NCBI GenBank assembly: GCA_001800495.1
Contig: MGVM01000027.1
Span: forward strand, 4,434 to 18,581
Length of the DNA: 14,148 nt
Direction of reading: 5' to 3'
Origin: Elusimicrobia bacterium RIFOXYB2_FULL_48_7
GTDB taxonomy: Bacteria; Elusimicrobiota; Endomicrobiia; CG1-02-37-114; XYA2-FULL-39-19
Made by a program: the position numbers and the translations under genes. Below, in pieces: positions 6,860 to 14,045 of this stretch (its first letter is position 1; each line of letters starts with the position of its first letter). Under the pieces are notes generated by a model. That model was not told the DNA's origin. It searched no databases and worked only from the letters and a program-made list of their open reading frames with translations.

Positions 6860-7597
6860 ATGAAAAATAACGCAATATCCTTACTGTGCATGATCCTTGT
6901 TTCAACCGCCTGGCCGGTATTTTCCCAGGATGGCAATGAGCTTTTAAAAAGAATCGATGAAAAATTAATGCCCGAAAGTTATGAGTCTTACAGGAAACTC
7001 GTAAACATAGAGCCAAACGGCAAAAAGAAAGAGTTTATAGTATATACCATAAAAAAGAAAAAAATCAATGTTGCCATGCTTTTCCTTGCCCCGGCAAGCG
7101 AAAAAGGAAGGACTACTTTAAGATTAGGCGAAAATATGTGGCTTTACATTCCCAACGTAGGCAAGCCGATCCGTATAACGAGCCTGCAGTCTGTTACCGG
7201 CGGCGTGTTCAATAATGCCGACATAATGCTGGTTGATTATAGCGCGGAATACAATGTTCAAAAACTGGCGGAAACTGAAACGGGCTATATTCTTGAGCTG
7301 AAAGCTAAAAGCAAGGCTGTCGCTTATGATAAGCTTAAGATGTGGGCAATGAAAGACGAAACATTGGAAAAAATAGAGTGTTATTCAGCAAGCGGGATGC
7401 TTATTAAAACATTGGAATTCAAGGAAATAAAGGATTTCGGGAACGGGCTTGTAACACCGTCAGTTGTGGAAACAGTCAGTCAGTTGTACAAAGGTTACCG
7501 CTCCCTGATGATATACTCCAGAATAGAGTCAAGGGAATTCAAGGACGAAATATTTACAATGAACTTTATGGCAAAACTTGAAGGGTTGCTGAAATGA
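6860..7597 (+). CDS. LolA-like outer-membrane lipoprotein-sorting protein (PF17131-like)
   Basis: This is a 245-residue exported protein. The N-terminus MKNNAISLLCMILVSTAWPV followed by FSQ is a signal peptide, with cleavage expected near residue 23. The mature part matches the LolA-like PF17131 family: a segment of repeated lysines (YTIKKKKINVAMLFLAPA), ENMWLYIPNVGKPIRI, a short helix (GGVFNNADIMLVDY), and a curved beta-sheet ending VTPSVVETVSQLYKG. These proteins are thought to carry lipoproteins or lipids through the periplasm. The ATG at 6860 has GGAGG at 6846-6850; a TTG one codon upstream is less likely. Its last four bases overlap the beta-barrel gene (ATGA at 7594-7597), so the two are coupled. 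Together with the preceding ABC pair it makes a Lol/Mac-like envelope pathway. Confidence 0.82.
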   Translation: MKNNAISLLCMILVSTAWPVFSQDGNELLKRIDEKLMPESYESYRKLVNIEPNGKKKEFIVYTIKKKKINVAMLFLAPASEKGRTTLRLGENMWLYIPNVGKPIRITSLQSVTGGVFNNADIMLVDYSAEYNVQKLAETETGYILELKAKSKAVAYDKLKMWAMKDETLEKIECYSASGMLIKTLEFKEIKDFGNGLVTPSVVETVSQLYKGYRSLMIYSRIESREFKDEIFTMNFMAKLEGLLK

Positions 7598-8868
7598 AAT
7601 ATTGGGCAGTTTTAGCCGGCCTTTTACTTGCAGGCGCGCTTGTTCATGCGCAAGACTATTCCTTTGAAATACCTGATATGCAGTCAAATAAAAGCTCGCT
7701 AAAATTGAGCGGCAACATTGATTTGAAATATTCAATCATTAAAAGCAGGCAAAGTTCACTGATGTACAGGCTGCAAAATAGCAATCAGCCATTTCAGGAC
7801 AGCTTATCTTCCTATAAGATAAACTTGTATTTAAACGGGGATTACCAGCCCGGGGATACAGGAATCCATTTCAAGACAAATACAGGGTACAACAGCGAGA
7901 GCCAGGCAGATGCCGAGCTTTATGAATTATACGGGAATATGAACCTATCCGTGAACTCATTCCTGATTTTAGGAAAGAAAATGTACAGCTGGGGCAAGGG
8001 CTACGCGTTCAATCCCGTGGGGTACGTTAACCCTGTGAAAGACCCGGAAAACCCCGAGCTTTCGCAATCGGGCATTTTTTCTGCCGGTTATGAGTATTCC
8101 AGGAGTTTTCAGGCAGGTCCGCTGCAAAACGCGTCTTTCGATTTGATCGTTATACCATCATTAGAAACGGTTGACAGTAAAATATCTGAAGTAGAAAAAA
8201 CAGGAATTGCCGGAAAGCTGTATTTTCTGCTGTTTAATACGGATATCGATATTATGCAGTATTACAGCAATATAAACCCGGTGAAAACAGGGGCCGATTT
8301 TTCAGGAAATATACTGACGAATTTAGAGCTACACGGTGAATTCAGTATAGCTCGTAATCAACCTAAGTATATTATTGCCAATAATGCGCTGGATTCAGAA
8401 AATATTGAAGCTTCTTCTTATCTCGCCGGGGTGAGGTGGCTGAATGAGTGGAATATCACGACTATACTGGAGTATTACCATAATGATGGAGGGTTAACCG
8501 GCAACGAATTCGCTGGCTATAATGAATATATGGCAAATGCCGTTGTTTCGGGAAACAGCAATTCTATTTCAAGCGCAATGAATGTGAGCAAGAGTTATTT
8601 CAGCGGCGCGAATATTATGCAGGATTATCTTTATTTAAAAATGTCCTGCCCTGAACCGTTCAACTGGATATATTTCACGCCGTCATTTTTTATTATTTTA
8701 AACATTAACGATGAAAGCAGCATGGCCGGGATCCCGTTAAGTTACAAGCCCATAACCAATTTTGAGTTTATATTGTGGCCTGCCTTTTTGGCGGGCGGCA
8801 AAAATACCGAATTTGGCAGCAAGCCGTACGAAAACAAGCTGGATTTATGGATACGGTTTTATTTCTAA
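7594..8868 (+). CDS. Predicted outer-membrane beta-barrel protein
   Basis: This 424-residue protein has a clear signal peptide (MKYWAVLAGLLLAGALVHA, cleavage before QDYS). The mature region is rich in alternating polar/aromatic strands (SGNIDLKYSI, YKINLYLNGDYQ, HFKTNTGYN, NLELHGEFSIA). It ends in KLDLWIRFYF, the C-terminal aromatic signature of barrel-assembly substrates. The stretch LILGKKMYSWGKGYAFNPVGYVNP resembles the W-G-x-G-x-x-xNP segment seen in DUF1302-like and other porin-like proteins that accompany LolA-like genes. It is likely the outer-membrane end of the ABC/LolA-like module. The substrate is unknown. I cannot assign a family with certainty; a porin, an assembly factor or a lipid-exporting barrel are all possible. 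Confidence 0.7.
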   Translation: MKYWAVLAGLLLAGALVHAQDYSFEIPDMQSNKSSLKLSGNIDLKYSIIKSRQSSLMYRLQNSNQPFQDSLSSYKINLYLNGDYQPGDTGIHFKTNTGYNSESQADAELYELYGNMNLSVNSFLILGKKMYSWGKGYAFNPVGYVNPVKDPENPELSQSGIFSAGYEYSRSFQAGPLQNASFDLIVIPSLETVDSKISEVEKTGIAGKLYFLLFNTDIDIMQYYSNINPVKTGADFSGNILTNLELHGEFSIARNQPKYIIANNALDSENIEASSYLAGVRWLNEWNITTILEYYHNDGGLTGNEFAGYNEYMANAVVSGNSNSISSAMNVSKSYFSGANIMQDYLYLKMSCPEPFNWIYFTPSFFIILNINDESSMAGIPLSYKPITNFEFILWPAFLAGGKNTEFGSKPYENKLDLWIRFYF

Positions 8869-8949
8869 AATAAGGTTATCGTAGTTGATTACACCCTGCG
8901 GTTATAAAGTCCCTGAGGGTTTTTAAAAACAAAAGGAGGGATTTGCTCA

Positions 8950-9426
8950 ATGGTTAAATTAATCTCTGTTATGGTTTTTGTTTTATTGTTTTTAGGTTCT
9001 TGTTCTGAAGAAAAAAAGGTAATACAGCCAACAACTGCTGTAGAGGCGCAAAAGGAGCAGAAAACCGAGAAAGAAACAAATAAACAGGAAAAAATACAAC
9101 TGCCGCAAGCAAAGGCGCAAAAAAAAGAACCGATAACGGAGACTTTAGTGACTTTTGTTGAGCTTGGCTCGGTAAAATGTATCCCCTGCAAAATGATGCA
9201 GCCGATAATGGCAGATATTGAAAAGGAATATGGTTCAAAAGGCGTAAAGGTTGTTTTTTATGATGTCTGGACAGATGCAGGGGCGCCTTACGCCAAACAG
9301 TACAAGATAATGGCTATTCCAACGCAGGTATTTCTTGACAAAGACGGAAAGGAATATTCCAGGCATACGGGATTTTTCCCGAAAGAAGAGCTGATCGAAG
9401 TTCTGAAAAAAGGAGGGATAAAATGA
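8950..9426 (+). CDS. Thioredoxin-fold lipoprotein (CIPC active site)
   Basis: This is a 158-residue protein with a lipoprotein signal: a hydrophobic core (residues 4-15) ends in LGSC, with Cys18 as the expected lipidated residue. A 45-residue highly charged Glu/Lys/Gln linker (about 19-64) spaces the catalytic domain from the membrane. The thioredoxin domain has the redox motif Cys77-Ile-Pro-Cys80 in GSVKCIPCKMM, a VVFYDVWTDAG strand and the cis-proline loop MAIPTQVF. It is a periplasmic dithiol/disulfide protein, probably kept reduced by the CcdA-like protein encoded next (ATGA overlap at 9423-9426). GGAGGG at 8935-8940 supports the ATG at 8950. In arsenic context it may reduce a periplasmic disulfide or hand off arsenic-binding thiols; that is inference. 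Confidence 0.9.
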   Translation: MVKLISVMVFVLLFLGSCSEEKKVIQPTTAVEAQKEQKTEKETNKQEKIQLPQAKAQKKEPITETLVTFVELGSVKCIPCKMMQPIMADIEKEYGSKGVKVVFYDVWTDAGAPYAKQYKIMAIPTQVFLDKDGKEYSRHTGFFPKEELIEVLKKGGIK

Positions 9427-10121
9427 TCCTTGAAACATTCGGGGTGCTGACTTCAGCCCTGCAGTCAAATATATTTGCCGCGTTGTCCGCAGCTTTTGTA
9501 TGGGGCATATTAAGCATAATCCTGAGCCCCTGCCACCTGGCAAGCATACCATTGATAGTTGGATTTATCGATGAACAGGGGAGAATATCAACAAAGAGAG
9601 CGTTTTTTATATCTCTTCTATTTGCTTCTGGGATACTGGTAACAATTGCCTTAATAGGCGTAATTACCGCCTTGCTCGGCAGAATGATGGGTGATATTGG
9701 AAGCTGGGGCAATTATTTCGTGGCAGTTATATTCCTTGTTGTAGGTTTACATCTTCTGGATATTATACCTTTACCGTTTAAAGGCGCGACAGCGTCAGGG
9801 TTCAAAAGCAAAGGGTTGATAGCTTCTTTTGTCCTTGGTTTAATATTCGGCGTAGCTCTTGGGCCCTGCACATTCGCTTACATGGCCCCAATATTAACGG
9901 TTGTTTTTACTTCTTCGGCCCATAATTTCGTCAGTTCGGTCCTATTGCTATTGTTCTACGGTATCGGCCACTGCAGTGTCATAGTATTTGCCGGTACCTT
10001 TACGGAAGTTATACAGCATTACTTAAACTGGAACGAGAAATCAAAAGGCGCTGTTTTGTTGAAAAAAGCATGCGGTGTGCTGGTTATAATAGCAGGAATT
10101 TACCTGTTAACAATAGCTTGA
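9423..10121 (+). CDS. CcdA-like transmembrane thiol-disulfide transporter
   Basis: This is a 232-residue, six-segment membrane protein of the CcdA/DsbD-core family. The conserved redox cysteines are Cys37 in LSPCHLASIPLIVGF and Cys149 in ALGPCTFAYMAP, the paired membrane cysteines that move electrons from cytoplasmic thioredoxin to the periplasm. An extra Cys184 sits in YGIGHCSVIVFAG. Overlap of four bases with the thioredoxin lipoprotein gene, and the AAAGGAGGG ribosome site inside that gene, show tight coupling, so that lipoprotein is the likely acceptor. The C-terminus KKACGVLVIIAGIYLLTIA has a degenerate relative at 11519-11572. NCBI-style names such as ArsG-like permease are used for some CcdA relatives in arsenic operons; I cannot distinguish electron transport from efflux by sequence alone. 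Confidence 0.88.
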   Translation: MILETFGVLTSALQSNIFAALSAAFVWGILSIILSPCHLASIPLIVGFIDEQGRISTKRAFFISLLFASGILVTIALIGVITALLGRMMGDIGSWGNYFVAVIFLVVGLHLLDIIPLPFKGATASGFKSKGLIASFVLGLIFGVALGPCTFAYMAPILTVVFTSSAHNFVSSVLLLLFYGIGHCSVIVFAGTFTEVIQHYLNWNEKSKGAVLLKKACGVLVIIAGIYLLTIA

Positions 10122-10135
10122 AAAAAGGGGATGTC

Positions 10136-11014
10136 ATGAATATCAATGATTTAATCCGACGCAAGAAAGTTTTAATATCAGACGGCGCCATGGGCACTGA
10201 GCTGATGAAGAAGGGCCTGCCGCCCGGTTACTGCCCGGAGCTGTGGAATGAGGAGAATCCTGCCGCCATATCGGCGGTATCAGCTTCCTACATTGCGGCA
10301 GGAAGCGATATCATACTGACAAATACTTTTGGCGCAAGCAGCATAAAATTAAGCAAATACGGCCTGGAAAACCGTTCGGTTGAATTGAACAAAGCGGGTG
10401 TTGAGGCAGCTAAACAGGCGGCCGCCGGAAAAGACGTTATGGTGTTCGGTTCCATAGGCCCCACGGGCGAATTCCTGGAACCGCTGGGGGAACTTACGGA
10501 AGCCGCCATGAGCGAAGCCTTTGCCCGGCAGATAGATGCCATGGCAAGCGCGGGGGCAGACGGGCTTGTCTTTGAAACAATGATGAGCATTGAAGAGGCA
10601 GTTTGCGGCCTGAAAGCCGCCAAGAAAATATCTTCCCTGCCCGTGGTTGTTTCCCTGGCTTATGACAGAAATGATAAAGGATTTGCCACAATGATGGGCG
10701 TGACACCTGAAAAAGCAGTCAAGGAACTTACCGCCAACGGAGCGGATATAATAGGCGCAAACTGCGGAATAAGCGCGGATGCGATGCTCGAACTGACAAA
10801 AACGCTTAAGGGGCTGACAAACCTGCCTTTATGGATCAAGCCAAACGCGGGGGCGCCGCAGAACGTAAGCGGAAAAACAGTTTACAATGAAACCCCTGGA
10901 AGCATGTCCTCCGCCATGCAGAAAATAGTATCGGCAGGCGCCAGTATTGTCGGGGGGTGCTGCGGAACCACCCCGGAGCATATCAAAGCTCTTAGGAGAG
11001 GTGACGGATCATGA
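10136..11014 (+). CDS. Stand-alone zinc-dependent homocysteine S-methyltransferase domain protein
   Basis: This 292-residue protein matches the homocysteine-binding barrel of MetH/BHMT-type methyltransferases. The start motif is LISDGAMGTELMKKGL (residues 13-28), followed by LTNTFGAS and FGSIGPTGE. The three zinc-ligand cysteines are Cys210 in IIGANCGI and Cys275-Cys276 in GGCCGTTPEH. The folate and cobalamin domains of full MetH are absent, so the methyl donor must be small or supplied by another protein. The family moves a methyl group to homocysteine, making methionine. The ATG at 10136 has AAAAGGGG just upstream; a longer in-frame start at 10070 would run through the CcdA gene and is rejected. 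The gene overlaps the next by four bases. Sampled lines are GC-richer than the transporter genes. Its presence inside an arsenic island is unusual. Confidence 0.88.
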   Translation: MNINDLIRRKKVLISDGAMGTELMKKGLPPGYCPELWNEENPAAISAVSASYIAAGSDIILTNTFGASSIKLSKYGLENRSVELNKAGVEAAKQAAAGKDVMVFGSIGPTGEFLEPLGELTEAAMSEAFARQIDAMASAGADGLVFETMMSIEEAVCGLKAAKKISSLPVVVSLAYDRNDKGFATMMGVTPEKAVKELTANGADIIGANCGISADAMLELTKTLKGLTNLPLWIKPNAGAPQNVSGKTVYNETPGSMSSAMQKIVSAGASIVGGCCGTTPEHIKALRRGDGS

Positions 11015-11265
11015 AAATAGAAGTTTTTGGCCCGGGCTGCGCGAAATGCGCTAATCTCGAGAAATTGGTCAAGGATACATTAAAAGAAATGAATATTGAA
11101 GCGGAAGTAGCCAAGGTCACGGATATAAATGAAATGGTCAGCAGGGGCGTCATGCTTACCCCGGCGCTTTTTATTGATGGAAAGAAGAAAAGCGAGGGGA
11201 AGGTGCCTTCAAAAGAAGAAATAACGGTATGGCTTAAGCAGGTGGTAAATCAGAATGGACAATAA
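11011..11265 (+). CDS. Small thioredoxin-like redox protein (redox-active disulfide protein 2 family)
   Basis: This 84-residue cytoplasmic protein has a glutaredoxin/thioredoxin-like fold with Cys10-Ala-Lys-Cys13 in FGPGCAKCANLEKLV and a cis-proline in MLTPALFIDGKKKSEG. Length and motif match the small TM0996/MTH895-type redox-active disulfide proteins common in anaerobic arsenic operons. It probably passes electrons between cytoplasmic donors and the CcdA-like proteins, or binds As(III) through its dithiol. Its ATG overlaps the methyltransferase stop (ATGA at 11011-11014), with an AGGAGAGG ribosome site at 10994-11001. Its 3' end overlaps the ferredoxin gene by 11 bases. No signal peptide is present. 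Confidence 0.9.
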   Translation: MKIEVFGPGCAKCANLEKLVKDTLKEMNIEAEVAKVTDINEMVSRGVMLTPALFIDGKKKSEGKVPSKEEITVWLKQVVNQNGQ

Positions 11266-11518
11266 AGCGCCCAGAAACAAAATAAACTGGTTTCCCAGTA
11301 TTGATCAAGACAAATGTACGGGATGCCGGGAATGCTTCAAGTTTTGCAGCCATAAAGTATTTGACTGGGACGAGAAAAAGGGCCGGCCTGTGGTAGCAAA
11401 CCCTTATGACTGCGTAGTTGGATGCATGACCTGCTCCACAAGCGTGTGCAAGCAAGGCGCGTTGTCGCATCCGACATTGAAACAACTGAAAGAAATGATG
11501 GAAAAGGCATCACAATAA
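11255..11518 (+). CDS. 4Fe-4S dicluster-type ferredoxin protein
   Basis: This 87-residue soluble protein has eight cysteines in two groups. The first is a standard binding motif, Cys21-x2-Cys24-x2-Cys27-x3-Cys31 (DKCTGCRECFKFCSHKVF). The second is atypical: Cys53-x3-Cys57-x2-Cys60-x4-Cys65 (YDCVVGCMTCSTSVCKQG), with lysine replacing the usual proline after the last cysteine. Small ferredoxins with a CVVGC segment are common near arsR and CcdA genes in anaerobes, from memory. It would donate low-potential electrons in the cytoplasm, perhaps to the adjacent CxxC protein. It overlaps that gene by 11 bases. Its TAA stop is directly followed, in the same frame, by a fossil CcdA tail, so its own 3' end may be a recombination junction. 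Confidence 0.87.
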   Translation: MDNKAPRNKINWFPSIDQDKCTGCRECFKFCSHKVFDWDEKKGRPVVANPYDCVVGCMTCSTSVCKQGALSHPTLKQLKEMMEKASQ

Positions 11519-11572
11519 AAAATCTGCGGCGCGCTGGTTATAGCCGGCGGCATATATCTGCTGATAAATTAG
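11519..11572 (+). pseudogene. Remnant of a CcdA C-terminus (17 codons plus stop)
   Basis: Immediately after the ferredoxin stop, in the same frame, the sequence reads KICGALVIAGGIYLLIN and then TAG. It aligns without gaps to the end of the intact CcdA-like protein upstream (KACGVLVIIAGIYLLTIA), with 10 identical residues over the first 15. No start codon or ribosome site serves it. Differences occur at many third codon positions, so it is an old or foreign homologue rather than a fresh copy. The junction lies in an A-run (TAAAAAA). It is best read as the stub left by deletion or cassette insertion. Confidence 0.7.
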
Positions 11573-11587
11573 GAATAGGAGGCAACA

Positions 11588-12247
11588 ATGGAAGACAAAG
11601 AAACAGGGTGTTGCGGGCCGGAATGTAATTGCGGCAAACCGGCATCCGGAAATAAAGCCAGGGTTATTACAGGTTTGATCATAATGTTTGTTGCTGTAAG
11701 TGTTTTTGCTTATAAAATTATTAAAGCTAAACCGGTTACAGAAACTGTAGAAACATTTACAGCCCTGCCGGGCAATACCAGTCCAACAGCGGAAGTCTCT
11801 GCCGCAGAAAAGGGCGGCGCGCCTGCCAAATTTTCTGGCCAAACATCAAAGAAAATGTATGTGGGTGAATATTTAGACTCGATGAACTCATTAAACACTG
11901 TCGCGATGAACCAGGATGCCGTATTTATTCTGGTTCCGGGAAAAGAGAAGGCATCCGTTAATAAGGAAACTGAAACAGCCCTGCTGGGAGCTCAACGTAC
12001 ACTGAAAACCAGCAACGTCAATGCGGGTTTGTATACCTTGCGGACATCTGCGCCTGATTATGCCGGTATCAGCGCGCAAATCGCCGCGCCTGCCATTATC
12101 GTCGCCTGCAAAGGCCGCGGAATGAACTCCGTCCCTGCGGGCGATGTCAGTGAAACGAAGCTTATTCAGGCTTTTGTTGCGGTTTCACAGGCAGGTGGCT
12201 GCGGAAGCGGGTCAAGCTGCGGGCCGTCCAGCCCCGGGTGCAAATAA
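11588..12247 (+). CDS. Cysteine-rich, membrane-anchored thioredoxin-like protein
   Basis: This 219-residue protein is built of distinct parts. The N-terminal cysteine cluster has Cys8, Cys9, Cys13 and Cys15 in GCCGPECNCGKP. One membrane segment is at about residues 25-46. A Pro/Ala/Thr-rich linker (about 50-85) leads to a thioredoxin-like domain (about 86-200) ending in an APAIIVACKGRG cis-proline-like loop. The C-terminal tail GGCGSGSSCGPSSPGCK carries Cys205, Cys211 and Cys218. The thioredoxin-like domain lacks a CxxC (the place reads PGKEKAS), so it is probably not an oxidoreductase. I recall similar proteins in arsenic clusters of Geobacter-like anaerobes, but not an experimentally tested function. 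The clusters could bind As(III) on both sides of the membrane. The ATG at 11588 has AGGAGG at 11577-11582. Its TAA overlaps the next ATG by one base. Confidence 0.75.
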   Translation: MEDKETGCCGPECNCGKPASGNKARVITGLIIMFVAVSVFAYKIIKAKPVTETVETFTALPGNTSPTAEVSAAEKGGAPAKFSGQTSKKMYVGEYLDSMNSLNTVAMNQDAVFILVPGKEKASVNKETETALLGAQRTLKTSNVNAGLYTLRTSAPDYAGISAQIAAPAIIVACKGRGMNSVPAGDVSETKLIQAFVAVSQAGGCGSGSSCGPSSPGCK

Positions 12248-12939
12248 TGCTAAAAACTATCACCGATTCTTTACAGCAGGTATCATCCGAACCAATAGCG
12301 CTTGTTTTTGCTTTGATCCTCGGCTTGGTAAGCGCGGTAACAAGCGTCTGCTGCACGTTGCCCGCGCTTGGGATCCTGGTAGGTTTTTCGGGATCGAGAA
12401 AAGAAACAAGCCGGGCTGATGCTATAAAATCTTCCCTGTTTTTTACAGCCGGGATCATTATAGCGCTGATGATCACCGGTTTGGCGGCAGGTTTTATCGG
12501 CCAAACAGCCCAAATTATACTAGGGCGGTATTGGAAACTATTTGCCGGAGTTGTAGCTGTAGTATTCGGGCTGGCAGCTCTGAACCTGTTTCCCGTGAAG
12601 CTTTCTTTCGGGAACCTGGGGAAATCCCGCGTGACGGAGAAATTCGGATTAGCTATCACCGGGGCCATTCTCGGGGGTATTATAGCGGTTTCTTGTCTGC
12701 CCTGTAATCCGGGGATATTCATAGTTATCGGGGCGGCAATTCTCCAGGAGAAAGTGCTGTGGTCAATTCTGCTGATGGGTATGTATGCTGTCGGCTTCAG
12801 CATTCCATTAGGAGCAATTCTTATGGGGGTGTCTATCGGCAGCGTCAGTCTCAAGATTAAAGGTTTAGAAACTGTCATGAGGTTAATAGCAGGAACAATC
12901 CTGGTGCTGGCGGGATTTTATTTTCTTATCACGTATTAA
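12247..12939 (+). CDS. Divergent CcdA-like membrane protein (CC and CLPC motifs)
   Basis: This 230-residue protein has six predicted membrane segments and the CcdA-like two-repeat layout. Its cysteines differ from the copy at 9423: a vicinal Cys35-Cys36 in TSVCCTLPALGILVGF, and Cys150-Leu-Pro-Cys153 in AVSCLPCNPGIFIV. The proline after each cysteine group matches the family. It may transfer electrons to the cysteine-rich protein encoded just upstream, or act as a permease as proposed for ArsG-like relatives. The ATG at 12247 shares one base with the preceding stop; an in-frame GTG at 12238 with a similar weak ribosome site is an alternative start. The ACR3 gene follows after 16 bases. Confidence 0.78.
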   Translation: MLKTITDSLQQVSSEPIALVFALILGLVSAVTSVCCTLPALGILVGFSGSRKETSRADAIKSSLFFTAGIIIALMITGLAAGFIGQTAQIILGRYWKLFAGVVAVVFGLAALNLFPVKLSFGNLGKSRVTEKFGLAITGAILGGIIAVSCLPCNPGIFIVIGAAILQEKVLWSILLMGMYAVGFSIPLGAILMGVSIGSVSLKIKGLETVMRLIAGTILVLAGFYFLITY

Positions 12940-12955
12940 ATGGACGGAGGAGATC

Positions 12956-14044
12956 ATGGCTGAAAGCATTACCAAAAAATTATCCTTTATCGACAGGTTC
13001 CTGACGCTGTGGATTTTCCTCGCGATGGGCATCGGCGTGGCGGCGGGGGATTTTTACCCCGGCATAGCCGGTTTCTGGAACCAGTTCCAGTCCGGCACGA
13101 CCAATATACCCATCGCCATAGGCCTTATTTTGATGATGTACCCTCCGCTTGCAAAAGTAAAGTATGAAGAACTGGGCGATGTTTTCAAGGACCGGAAGGT
13201 CCTTATATTGTCTTTAGTCCAGAACTGGGTCCTGGGGCCTGTACTGATGTTTTTTCTTGCAATAATATTTCTGCACAATTACCCTGAGTACATGGTTGGC
13301 CTGATAATGATAGGAATCGCCCGCTGTATAGCCATGGTGATAGTATGGAACGAGCTGGCCCAGGGGTGTACCGAGTATTGCGCTGGCCTGGTTGCTTTTA
13401 ATTCAATCTTCCAGGTTTTGTTCTATTCGGTATACGCGTGGATATTTGTTACGGTTTTACCGGGTTGGTTTGGGCTTCAGGGCGCAGTTGTGAATGTATC
13501 AATAGGGCAAATTGCCAAAAGCGTGTTTATTTACCTCGGCATTCCTTTTATCGCGGGTTTTTTAACCAGGTTCGTCATGATAAAATTAAAAGGAAAAGAG
13601 TGGTACCACAGCAAATTTATTCCCAGGATCAGCCCCATGACTTTAATCATGCTTTTATTCACAATTGTAGTGATGTTTTCACTGAAGGGCGAATACATCG
13701 TGAAAATCCCGTTCGATGTCGTCAGAATCGCGGTTCCGCTGCTGATTTATTTTGTGGTAATGTTCCTGGTTTCGTTTTATATGAGCAAAAAAGCCGGGGC
13801 GGATTACCCGAAATCCGCGACTATGTCTTTTACCGCGGCAAGCAATAACTTTGAACTGGCAATCGCTGTTGCTATCAGCGTATTTGGCATCAATTCAGGT
13901 GCGGCATTCGCGGCTGTTATCGGCCCGCTGGTGGAAGTGCCTGCACTAATAGGATTGGTATCCGTAGCGCTCTGGATCAAAAGGAGGTATTACTACGTAC
14001 CCCATGCTCTTCCTAGCGAGCGAAATGGGGTATTAAAGAGGTGA
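12956..14044 (+). CDS. arsB/acr3: ACR3-family arsenite efflux permease
   Basis: This 362-residue protein has about ten membrane segments and is full length for ACR3 (bile/arsenite/riboflavin transporter superfamily). The signature IGIARCIAMVIVWNELAQG places Cys124 where characterised ACR3 carriers have their essential cysteine. Glu300 in AASNNFELAIAVAI matches the second functional residue, and their spacing equals that in the Alkaliphilus protein, from memory. It exports As(III) as an antiporter driven by proton motive force. The ATG at 12956 is supported by GGAGGAG at 12946-12952. Its last codons are basic (NGVLKR). The next gene starts two bases after the stop, so it is probably in the same transcript. 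Confidence 0.95.
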   Translation: MAESITKKLSFIDRFLTLWIFLAMGIGVAAGDFYPGIAGFWNQFQSGTTNIPIAIGLILMMYPPLAKVKYEELGDVFKDRKVLILSLVQNWVLGPVLMFFLAIIFLHNYPEYMVGLIMIGIARCIAMVIVWNELAQGCTEYCAGLVAFNSIFQVLFYSVYAWIFVTVLPGWFGLQGAVVNVSIGQIAKSVFIYLGIPFIAGFLTRFVMIKLKGKEWYHSKFIPRISPMTLIMLLFTIVVMFSLKGEYIVKIPFDVVRIAVPLLIYFVVMFLVSFYMSKKAGADYPKSATMSFTAASNNFELAIAVAISVFGINSGAAFAAVIGPLVEVPALIGLVSVALWIKRRYYYVPHALPSERNGVLKR

Positions 14045-14045
14045 T

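Noticed and set aside
8869..8949. Possible promoter (TTGATT, TATAAA) and small hairpin (CCCTGAGGG followed by Ts) between the barrel and thioredoxin genes
   Set aside because: The boxes are only 12 bases apart and the stem has three strong pairs; neither is convincing. Beyond the ribosome site I see nothing firm in these 81 bases.
10070..10135. Extended upstream start for the homocysteine methyltransferase
   Set aside because: The extra 22 residues are a frame-shifted reading of the CcdA C-terminus, and the ATG at 10136 has its own ribosome site and matches the family N-terminus.
11422..11628. Open frame on the + strand covering the 11519-11587 gap
   Set aside because: It is out of frame with both real neighbours and its translation looks like a shadow; the gap is better explained by the CcdA remnant and a ribosome site.
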